8,530 bases of DNA from CADDZP01 sp035948135 (GTDB lineage: Bacteria; Actinomycetota; Acidimicrobiia; Acidimicrobiales; AC-14), in contig DASZJL010000210.1 of assembly GCA_035948135.1 (NCBI GenBank), forward strand, positions 1-8,530, written 5' to 3'. How positions within the stretch are numbered: position 1 is the first letter of the stretch; each line of letters starts with the position of its first letter. A program made the position numbers and the translations under genes. The notes below the pieces were generated by a model. That model was not told the origin of the DNA. It made no database searches and saw only the letters and a list, made by a program, of their open reading frames with translations. Positions 1 to 4,380 of the stretch are shown one piece after another.

Positions 1-165
1 GTGGCCGAGCGGGTGACGTGCGGCCCCGACCCCGAGCGCCACCTCGACGCCATCCGCAAGTACCTCGACGCCGGCTACGAGTACGTCTACGTCCATCAGG
101 TCGGCCACGACCAGGACGGCTTCTTCGACTTCTACCGACGCGAAGTACTGCCCAAGCTGGGGTGA
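1..165 (+). CDS. F420-dependent LLM-class oxidoreductase, C-terminal fragment
   Basis: Open from the window edge in frame 1, ending at TGA; the visible 54 residues are the C-terminus only. They include a CGPDPERHLDAIRKYLDAGY stretch, then VYVHQVG, and finish with FFDFYRREVLPKLG. In the luciferase-like monooxygenase superfamily, coenzyme F420-dependent enzymes related to F420-dependent glucose-6-phosphate dehydrogenase end with this pattern: an amphipathic helix, a short 'hVHQhGPDQ' strand, and a helix ending 'E-VLP-L'. These are soluble TIM-barrel enzymes that transfer hydride between F420 and a substrate. The substrate cannot be told from this fragment, and the catalytic and F420-contacting residues lie upstream of the window. 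The true start is not visible; the GTG at position 1 is only the window edge. Assignment to the superfamily is fairly secure; assignment to a subfamily is not. Confidence 0.8.
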   Translation: MAERVTCGPDPERHLDAIRKYLDAGYEYVYVHQVGHDQDGFFDFYRREVLPKLG

Positions 166-166
166 C

Positions 167-191
167 GGTCACGGTTTCCGACTTCGTGACC
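167..191. repeat. Inverted repeat with repeated GTGAC half-sites
   Basis: GGTCACG (167-173) and CGTGACC (185-191) form a perfect 7-bp inverted repeat with an 11-nt spacer. A further GTGAC at 162-166 makes GTGAC-G-GTCAC, so three GTGAC-type half-sites lie within 30 bp. They overlap the last bases of the upstream gene and the -35 region of the csbD-family promoter. It could be an operator or a weak hairpin behind the upstream gene; no T-tract follows, so an intrinsic terminator is unlikely. Confidence 0.35.
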
Positions 192-199
192 ACGGGTAC
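174..199 (+). promoter_or_regulatory. Sigma-B/sigma-F-like stress promoter
   Basis: GTTT at 174-177 and GGGTAC at 194-199 are separated by 16 nt. This matches the known pattern for the general-stress sigma factors (Bacillus SigB, mycobacterial SigF, Streptomyces SigB: GTTT-N14-17-GGGTAY). Transcription would start near 206, giving a leader of about 33 nt to the ATG at 239 but only about 12 nt to the ATG at 218. CsbD in Bacillus was named for control by sigma B, so motif and gene agree. The promoter is inferred from sequence only. Confidence 0.6.
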
Positions 200-221
200 A
201 AACAGAGGGACAGCGAAATGC

Positions 222-227
222 AAGGAG
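222..227 (+). promoter_or_regulatory. Ribosome binding site deciding the CsbD-family start
   Basis: AAGGAG lies 11 nt before the ATG at 239 and is a strong Shine-Dalgarno sequence. The competing in-frame ATG at 218 sits only about 12 nt behind the predicted transcription start and would add seven residues (MQGVIFR) not expected in the family. This supports the start at 239. Confidence 0.6.
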
Positions 228-238
228 TGATTTTTCGC

Positions 239-448
239 ATGGGTGTATTCGAAGAGGCCAAGGGCAAGGTCAAGGAAAAGATCGGCGAAGTGACCGACAA
301 TCCGGACCTGCAGCGTGAGGGTCAGGCCCAGGAGGACAAGGGCAAGGCCGAGCGCGAGGCCACACAGGCCCGGGCCGAGGCCAAGGCTCACGAGGGCAAG
401 GCGAAGGCGCACGAGGTCGAGCAGAAGGCGGCTGAGCGCGCCAAGTAA
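239..448 (+). CDS. CsbD-family stress-response protein
   Basis: A 69-residue, highly charged, soluble protein with no signal peptide or membrane segment. The N-terminus (MGVFEEAKGKVKEKIGEVTD) has the KGK-KE-hGE-hTD pattern of the CsbD family. The rest is rich in Ala, Glu and Lys with short repeats (AEAKAHEGKAKAHE), suggesting a helical or partly disordered protein. CsbD proteins are small, abundant under general stress (controlled by sigma B in Bacillus), and of unknown molecular function. An in-frame ATG at 218 exists, but the AAGGAG site and family alignment favour 239. The gene stands alone: a sigma-B-like promoter precedes it and a strong terminator follows, so it is probably monocistronic and stress-induced. 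Family assignment is good; the function is not established. Confidence 0.8.
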   Translation: MGVFEEAKGKVKEKIGEVTDNPDLQREGQAQEDKGKAEREATQARAEAKAHEGKAKAHEVEQKAAERAK

Positions 449-456
449 TTCTTTTA

Positions 457-487
457 GCAGGGAGTGGTCTTGGCGAGCACTCCCTGC
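457..487. repeat. Perfect 10-bp stem-loop after the CsbD-family gene
   Basis: GCAGGGAGTG (457-466) pairs with CACTCCCTGC (478-487) around an 11-nt loop, starting 8 bp after the stop codon. No T-tract follows on the + strand (the next bases are C and five A), so alone it is not a classical terminator. It may protect the 3' end or act together with the next hairpin. Confidence 0.65.
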
Positions 488-488
488 C

Positions 489-533
489 AAAAACGGGGAG
501 CCCCGGCAATACGCCGGGGCTCCTGCGCGTTTT
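489..533. terminator. Strong, probably bidirectional, intrinsic terminator
   Basis: GGAGCCCCGGC (497-507) and GCCGGGGCTCC (513-523) make an 11-bp perfect GC-rich stem with a 5-nt AATAC loop. On the + strand a TTTT tract follows at 530-533 after six bases. On the - strand five T (complement of 489-493) follow three bases after the stem. It would end the csbD-family transcript and also stop antisense transcription coming from the right. The + strand T-tract belongs to the first, degenerate unit of the tandem repeat. Confidence 0.75.
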
Positions 534-594
534 GGGTGCGCCCCGTTTTGAGTGTCGCCGCGTTTTGAGTGTCGCCGCGTTTTGAGTGTCGCAG
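528..594. repeat. 17-bp tandem repeat array, about four units
   Basis: Three units of CGTTTTGAGTGTCGCCG lie at 544-560, 561-577 and 578-594 (the last ends CAG instead of CCG). A degenerate 16-nt unit, CGTTTTGGGTGCGCCC, precedes them at 528-543. Unit length is 17 bp, with no spacers. The array lies between the terminator and the topoisomerase start; the longest open frame of that gene runs back into the array, but the preferred start lies beyond it. Each unit carries TTTT and a TTGAGT hexamer, so the array could be a protein-binding site, a promoter element or simple slippage growth. No function is shown by the sequence. Confidence 0.85.
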
Positions 595-602
595 CCTCGG
601 GC

Positions 603-607
603 AAAGG
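603..607 (+). promoter_or_regulatory. Ribosome binding site choosing the topoisomerase start
   Basis: AAAGG lies 6 nt before GTG at 614. Earlier in-frame candidates (GTG at 569 inside the tandem repeat, TTG at 608) lack a well-placed site, and residues before 614 do not fit the family. The start at 614 gives VPRLRRV, where family proteins have a conserved 'RLRRV' near the N-terminus. Confidence 0.5.
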
Positions 608-613
608 TTGGCC

Positions 614-1729
614 GTGCCTCGGCTGCGACGGGTGACGTGCAACGACCCCGGCTACACGCGCCGTAAGGCCGGCCGGGGGTTCGTTTATCTCGACACCAGC
701 GGCGACCGGGTCACCGATCCGGAGCTGGTGACCCGGATGCGGGCGCTCGCCATACCGCCGGCGTGGACCGAGGTGTGGATCTGCACCGACGAGTTGGGCC
801 ATCTCCAAGCGGTGGGCACCGACGCGGCCGGGCGGCGCCAGTACCTGTACCACCCCGCCTGGCGGGAGCGACAGGACCGCGAGAAGTTCGACCACATGCT
901 GCTGTTCGGGCGGGCCCTGCCCCGCATCAGGAAGACGTGCGCCAAACGGTTGGCCCGGCCGGAGCTGGATCGGGACCGGGTTCTTGCGTGTGCGGTGCGC
1001 CTCTTGGACCTCGGGTTCTTCCGCATCGGCACCGAGGGCTACGCCGAGCAGCATCAGCACTACGGGCTGGCCACCATCCGCAAGACGCACGTCAGTTTCG
1101 ACGGCGACGTCATCACGTTCGACTTCGTGGCCAAGAGCGGCAAGCGGCGGGTGCAGTCCGTCGTCGACCCCGCGGTGCACGAGATCGTCTCCCAACTGAA
1201 GCGCCGGCGCGGCGGCGGCCCTGAACTGCTGGCGTACAAGGTCCGAGGTTCCTCTTCGATCAGCGCCGCAGGCGCTTCGGGTCCACAGGGCCCGAGCTCG
1301 TCGAAGAGGAGCCGAGCAGGGTGGTGGCGCGACGTGAAGTCGGCCGAGATCAACGAGTTCATCAAGGAGATCGGCGGCGACGAGTTCACGGCCAAAGACT
1401 TCCGCACGTGGAGCGCGACCGTGCTGGCGGCCGTGGCCCTCGCCGTCTCGGCCGACGCGCCCAAGACGGGGACGGGCCGCAAGCGGGCAGTGGCGCGGGC
1501 CATGAAAGAGGTCGCCCACTACCTCGGCAACACGCCGGCCGTGTGCCGCTCGTCGTATGTCGACCCGCGAGTGGTCGACCGCTTCCAGGCCGGCGTCACC
1601 ATCGCCCCGGCATTGAGCAAGCTGGGCGAGGGCGCGACGTTCGGCCAGCTGGCCATCCAAGGGGCGATCGAGACGGCGGTCCTCGACCTACTCGACGACG
1701 CGCCGGCCACTACTGTCGCCGCGGCGTGA
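614..1729 (+). CDS. DNA topoisomerase IB (poxvirus-like) with a palindromic in-frame insert
   Basis: 371 residues from the preferred GTG. This enzyme nicks one DNA strand through a 3'-phosphotyrosine and relaxes supercoils without ATP. The N-terminal domain (about 1-95) has GRGFVYLD, IPPAWTEVWIC and a GRRQYLYHPAWR segment; the catalytic domain follows. Catalytic residues by comparison with vaccinia R130, K167, R223, H265, Y274: R137 (FRIGTEGY), K174 (VAKSG), R264 (KDFRTW), N306 (LGNTP) and nucleophile Y315. Spacings R-K (37), R-N (42) and R-Y (51) equal those of vaccinia. Asn in place of His is common in bacterial members. K174 to R264 is 90 residues against 56 in vaccinia, and residues 212-234 (SerGlyArg-rich) are encoded by a palindromic element, so part of the excess is an insertion. 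Active-site residues are all present, so the enzyme may still work. The stop overlaps the GTG of the next gene. Confidence 0.9.
   Translation: MPRLRRVTCNDPGYTRRKAGRGFVYLDTSGDRVTDPELVTRMRALAIPPAWTEVWICTDELGHLQAVGTDAAGRRQYLYHPAWRERQDREKFDHMLLFGRALPRIRKTCAKRLARPELDRDRVLACAVRLLDLGFFRIGTEGYAEQHQHYGLATIRKTHVSFDGDVITFDFVAKSGKRRVQSVVDPAVHEIVSQLKRRRGGGPELLAYKVRGSSSISAAGASGPQGPSSSKRSRAGWWRDVKSAEINEFIKEIGGDEFTAKDFRTWSATVLAAVALAVSADAPKTGTGRKRAVARAMKEVAHYLGNTPAVCRSSYVDPRVVDRFQAGVTIAPALSKLGEGATFGQLAIQGAIETAVLDLLDDAPATTVAAA
1247..1313. repeat. Cruciform-forming palindromic element inserted in frame in the topoisomerase gene
   Basis: An outer stem, GGTTCCTCTTCGA (1247-1259) with TCGAAGAGGAGCC (1301-1313), has 13 bp with one G-T wobble. 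Between its arms lie two further hairpins: AGCGCC-GCA-GGCGCT (1262-1276) and CGGGTCC-ACA-GGGCCCG (1278-1294, one wobble, extendable by T-A). CCGAG occurs on both sides (1243-1247 and 1312-1316), a possible 5-bp target duplication. Element plus one copy of CCGAG is 69 bp, exactly 23 codons; removing it leaves AYKVRAGWWRDV, a plausible family linker. No transposase is encoded. It resembles in organisation the palindromic elements known inside genes of Rickettsia, but is not claimed to be related. It may be a MITE/REP-like non-autonomous element. Confidence 0.7.
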
Positions 1730-2064
1730 ACTATGTGCCCGAGGCCCGATCGCTGGCTGAGATTTTGGCGATGTACGAGAGCGAGGGCTTCACGTCCCAG
1801 TTGGGCACTCGCCCCGGCGGCCGCATCGTCTGTTTCAGCTGTCACTTAGAGGCGCCGGCTGAGGAGTTCGAGCTGGTGTCGCTCTCCAGGATGGAGGGGG
1901 CGTCGGACCCTGACGACATGCTGGCGGTCGCGGCTCTCCGCTGCCCCAAGTGTCAGTGTCAGGGCACGCTCGTCCTCAACTACGGACCGGAGGCCACCGA
2001 GGACGACGTCGACGTCCTGCAACGGCTCGAGGCCGTCGACAAGAGCCGGGAGAACCCCACCTAG
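1726..2064 (+). CDS. Small Cys-rich protein, zinc-ribbon-like, function unknown
   Basis: 112 residues if the GTG overlapping the topoisomerase stop (GTGA) is used; a second in-frame GTG lies three codons later. Neither has a clear Shine-Dalgarno site, so translation probably depends on coupling to the gene before it. Two cysteine pairs, C36-F-S-C39 and C73-P-K-C76 (plus C78), about 34 residues apart, could bind one zinc ion as a zinc ribbon. The N-terminal part (SLAEILAMYESEGF) looks helical, and the C-terminus is acidic (EATEDDVDVLQRLE). No signal peptide or membrane segment is seen. I do not recognise a named family. Coupling to topoisomerase IB suggests a related role, such as a DNA-binding partner, but that is inference. 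The stop codon shares CTAG with the stop of the converging gene. Confidence 0.75.
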   Translation: MNYVPEARSLAEILAMYESEGFTSQLGTRPGGRIVCFSCHLEAPAEEFELVSLSRMEGASDPDDMLAVAALRCPKCQCQGTLVLNYGPEATEDDVDVLQRLEAVDKSRENPT

Positions 2065-3410
2065 TCGCCGAGGGCCGCGCTGACCTTGTCGGCGGTGGGG
2101 CTGTCGTCGGCCAGGATGAGGTCGACGCGGGCGCCGTTGACGACGATGCGGCCCGCGCCGGCCGGACCGGAGAAGCGGCCGTCGGCGGCGGGGCGGGTAT
2201 GGCCGTTGGACCAGTCGGGCGCCCACGAGGAGAGGGCGGCGGCCAGCTTGCCCGCCGATGCCGTGTCGGGCGCCGTCCAGCGGTCGGCGAAGCCGCGGGC
2301 CGCGCCGCACCGGACGGTGGCGAAGACGTCGCCGCTCCAGCCGTCGGACGCGTCCTCGGACGTGGTGGAGTCGAGGTGTTCATGGAGAAGCTCCTCCATG
2401 CTGAACTGACCGAGGGTGTTGGCCCGCACCGGTGTGCAGCCGGTGGCGGCGGCCAGGTTCGGGAAGTCGGGCGGCGACCACTCCTTGCCCGCCAGGTAGA
2501 GCGGGGGCTGGCCGACGACGAGGGTCGAGTCGGGCGGTCGTCCGTACGCGGCGTTCACCGCCGCCCACCCGCCGGCGCGGAATCGAGAGATCACGAACGC
2601 CCGTCCCGTCGTGTACGGCCACAGCAACGAGTCGACGACGTACGGCGGCGAGGTGTTGTAGACCGACGCCGACCCGCCCGAGCCCGAGCTCGCCTGGTTG
2701 CGTTGCGCGGCCGTGAGGTACTTCGCAGCCCACTGCGCTTCGAGCGTCTTGGCGTCGCCCTCGAGCAGGCCCGAGAACGCGGTGCTCTGCTCCCCCTTGT
2801 CGGCGACGTCGAGAGCATTTGTCGCGGGCCCGAATTGGAAGTGTTGGTCGGTGAGGGCGTGGTCCATCTCGTGGGCGACGGTGATGCGTTGCTCGGGGGT
2901 GAGCGTCGTGCTGTTGGCCCGCACCAGCAGCTTCTTGGTCTTGGGGTCGTAGAACCCGAGCACCGCGCCGCCGTAGAGGTTTTGGATCGTCTTGACGTAG
3001 TCGGTGTTCTCGGGGATCAGCTTCAGCACCTTCAACGTCTCACCGTCGCCCTGCATGCGGTCGAGGTGCATGTCGCGCTGGTTCACGGCGTTGAGCTGAC
3101 GGACGAACTCGGCGTCGGGGGCCACCGCGATGTCGAGGGGTCCCAGCCAGGGCAGGCCTCTGAGCTGGGACACCTGGTCCTGGATCTGGCTGAACGTCGC
3201 GGCCAGGGCCGACGGCACCACCGCCGTCGTCGTGGGCGCCGGTGCGGCCGTCGTCGTCGGGGCGATGGTGGTCGTCGGTGCTGTCGTCGACGTGGTGCGG
3301 GACGCGACCTTGTGTCCTCCATCGCCGGCGCGGACCGCGACCACGGCCAGCCCGGCAGCGAGGAGGACGACAACGAGGGCAATGGCCACCCGAGGCGCCG
3401 GCACGCGCAT
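2061..3410 (-). CDS. Putative membrane-anchored HExxH metallopeptidase
   Basis: 449 residues. Residues 8-27 form a hydrophobic helix (VAIALVVVLLAAGLAVVAV) after a short basic end: an uncleaved signal anchor or signal peptide without a lipobox Cys. A Thr/Ala/Pro-rich linker (about 38-65) follows, so the main domain is likely outside the membrane. The segment VAHEMDHALTDQHF has HEMDH at 180-184, an HExxH zinc motif in a helical setting; E217 in LLEGDA, about 35 residues later, is a candidate third ligand. Another His pair, HEH (343-345), lies in the C-terminal part. C325 and C368 could form a disulfide. No named family is recognised with certainty. The start is ATG with a TACCGT box 8 nt upstream and no good ribosome site. 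It is separated from sdhD by a 191-bp palindrome-rich gap and so is probably its own unit. Peptidase activity is inferred. Confidence 0.75.
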   Translation of the reverse strand: MRVPAPRVAIALVVVLLAAGLAVVAVRAGDGGHKVASRTTSTTAPTTTIAPTTTAAPAPTTTAVVPSALAATFSQIQDQVSQLRGLPWLGPLDIAVAPDAEFVRQLNAVNQRDMHLDRMQGDGETLKVLKLIPENTDYVKTIQNLYGGAVLGFYDPKTKKLLVRANSTTLTPEQRITVAHEMDHALTDQHFQFGPATNALDVADKGEQSTAFSGLLEGDAKTLEAQWAAKYLTAAQRNQASSGSGGSASVYNTSPPYVVDSLLWPYTTGRAFVISRFRAGGWAAVNAAYGRPPDSTLVVGQPPLYLAGKEWSPPDFPNLAAATGCTPVRANTLGQFSMEELLHEHLDSTTSEDASDGWSGDVFATVRCGAARGFADRWTAPDTASAGKLAAALSSWAPDWSNGHTRPAADGRFSGPAGAGRIVVNGARVDLILADDSPTADKVSAALGD

Positions 3411-3430
3411 CGCCGGTCACGGTACCGGCG
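3411..3430 (-). promoter_or_regulatory. TACCGT -10 candidate inside an inverted repeat at the metallopeptidase start
   Basis: On the - strand TACCGT (complement of 3419-3424) fits the actinobacterial TANNNT -10 pattern and lies 8 nt before the ATG, so the message would have a leader of about 1-2 nt or none. The same bases sit in a perfect inverted repeat, CGCCGGT (3411-3417) and ACCGGCG (3424-3430), touching the start codon. It could be an operator. GGAGGG further upstream is about 20 nt from the ATG, too far to be a good ribosome site. Confidence 0.4.
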
Positions 3431-3527
3431 CCCTCCCAACAACCCGTCGCGGGGAGAAGGGGCCATGCCGGTGGCCGCCGGGCGCGCGAAGCGCCTCGAC
3501 CGGCTGCCGGCCAAGAAGAACGGCGGA

Positions 3528-3553
3528 GGGCGAGCCGGCTTTGCCGGTCGCCC
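3528..3553 (-). terminator. GC-rich hairpin downstream of sdhD, possible terminator
   Basis: An 11-bp stem with one bulged G (3534) and a 3-nt loop: 3528-3539 pairs with 3543-3553 (core CCGGC/GCCGG, outer GGGCGA/TCGCCC). On the - strand it lies about 50 nt after the sdhD stop and is followed by a loosely T-rich stretch (GTTCTTCTTGG). The T-tract is interrupted, so termination is only possible. It is one of several palindromes in this gap. Confidence 0.4.
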
Positions 3554-3575
3554 GGAGCACGACCTCGCTCGCCGA

Positions 3576-3590
3576 GCAAGCTCCGCTTGC
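3576..3590. repeat. Short perfect hairpin next to the sdhD stop
   Basis: GCAAGC (3576-3581) and GCTTGC (3585-3590) around a 3-nt loop, 12 bp after the sdhD stop in transcription direction. Adjacent GCTCG-C-CGAGC (3567-3577) is another near palindrome overlapping it. A further hairpin, GGCGC-GCGAA-GCGCC, lies at 3481-3495. Between sdhD and the metallopeptidase gene (3411-3601) I see no gene, only these palindromes. Confidence 0.5.
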
Positions 3591-3601
3591 GAGTGCGAAA
3601 T

Positions 3602-4006
3602 CTAAGCGCGGGGGAAGGTGAAGATGACCATCGTCCCGTATGCGAACAGGATGCCGGTCAGCGTGTAGAGCGTGGCTTTGGTGGCCGCCCGCTTGCCGGG
3701 TTTGCGCACGTAGTCGTCGATGATCAGGCGCAGGCCATTGAGCCCGTGGGCAAGGGCGAGGGCGAGCAGTGACCAGTCGAAGATGCGCCAGCCCAGGTTG
3801 TGCCAGCGGCGGGCCACGAAGTTGTAGTTGGTGCTGGTGACGTCGTGAAGGATGTGGGTGAGGGCGAAGTGGATGAGGGCAAGGAACAACAGCACCAGGC
3901 CCGAGATGCGCATGAAGAACCACGACCACGTCTCGAAGTTGGGACGGGGCCGCTGGGCTCGCATCGACGGCGGCGGGGCCGGGGTCTCCGGGGCCTTGAG
4001 CGCCAT
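3602..4006 (-). CDS. sdhD: Succinate dehydrogenase membrane anchor subunit D
   Basis: 134 residues with three membrane helices (about 32-54, 74-94, 110-130) after a Pro-rich cytoplasmic N-terminus. Together with SdhC it anchors the flavin/iron-sulfur subunits, binds heme b and forms the quinone site of complex II. The segment LALAHGLNGLRLIIDDYV gives H87, at the position of the E. coli SdhD heme ligand H71, and D98-Y99, matching the E. coli D82-Y83 quinone-site pair. H46, H51 and H54 in the first helix could ligate a second heme, but this is not certain. ATG overlaps the sdhC stop by one base (TGATG), so the two are co-translated. sdhA and sdhB are not downstream: the next gene is the unrelated metallopeptidase. 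It could also be called a fumarate reductase anchor, but the pairing with SdhC fits SDH. Confidence 0.85.
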   Translation of the reverse strand: MALKAPETPAPPPSMRAQRPRPNFETWSWFFMRISGLVLLFLALIHFALTHILHDVTSTNYNFVARRWHNLGWRIFDWSLLALALAHGLNGLRLIIDDYVRKPGKRAATKATLYTLTGILFAYGTMVIFTFPRA

Positions 4007-4380
4007 CAGAAGTGCCCCTCGATGAACGGTCGCAGGATGATGTACGCGCCGGGGATGCCGGCAGCCAGGGTGATGAAGACGACGACCGCGAACAACGTCT
4101 TGTCGCGCCGGATGGCGTCGGGGAAGAAGTCGATGAGGATGATGCGCAGCCCGTTGAGGGCGTGGAACACGAGGGCGAACAGCAGGCCGACCTCGAACAC
4201 TCGCAACACGACGTTGCCATAGACGGCGTGCACCTCGTTGTAGAGGTGCTTGTCCTGCACGAGGGAGACGTCGACCACATGCAGCATCAGGAACATGAAC
4301 ACGAGGAAGCCGCTCACCCGGTGGCTGATGAAGGCCCACTGGCCCGACTTCCCCCGGTACGGCGTGCCGACGGTGCTCAC
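4006..4380 (-). CDS. sdhC: Succinate dehydrogenase cytochrome b subunit C
   Basis: 124 residues from a GTG that overlaps the preceding small gene's stop (GTGA). Three membrane helices lie at about 23-38, 58-82 and 96-117. WAFISHRVSGFLVFMF near the N-terminus is the signature of SdhC; R21 in SHRVSG corresponds to E. coli SdhC R31 at the quinone site. VFHALNGLRIILIDF has H73, at the position of the heme b ligand H84 of E. coli. H34 at the end of helix 1 is a further possible heme ligand. A longer in-frame reading back to an ATG at 4503 exists, but it would be antisense in frame to the small gene and adds a non-family Arg-rich extension. Ribosome binding before the GTG is weak, in keeping with coupled translation. 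It functions in the inner membrane as part of complex II. Confidence 0.88.
   Translation of the reverse strand: MSTVGTPYRGKSGQWAFISHRVSGFLVFMFLMLHVVDVSLVQDKHLYNEVHAVYGNVVLRVFEVGLLFALVFHALNGLRIILIDFFPDAIRRDKTLFAVVVFITLAAGIPGAYIILRPFIEGHF

Noticed and set aside
218..238. ATG at 218 as the CsbD-family start
   Set aside because: AAGGAG is correctly placed for the ATG at 239, family similarity begins at MGVFEEAKGK, and the predicted promoter leaves almost no leader for 218.
528..594. CRISPR array or iteron origin
   Set aside because: The 17-bp units are directly adjacent with no spacers, only about four copies, no cas or rep gene and no AT-rich unwinding region nearby.
569..613. GTG at 569 as the topoisomerase start
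   Set aside because: It lies inside the tandem repeat and lacks a ribosome site; the added residues do not fit the family, while GTG at 614 has AAAGG six bases before it.
1247..1313. Intein, group I/II intron or insertion sequence in the topoisomerase gene
   Set aside because: Far too short for any of these and encodes no enzyme; it remains in frame and needs no removal, so a small palindromic element fits better.
1950..3605. Long + strand open frame of about 550 codons opposite the HExxH protein
   Set aside because: Arg/Gly/Val-rich shadow of the - strand gene; no ribosome site, no recognisable domain, and it crosses two real genes and the intergenic gap.
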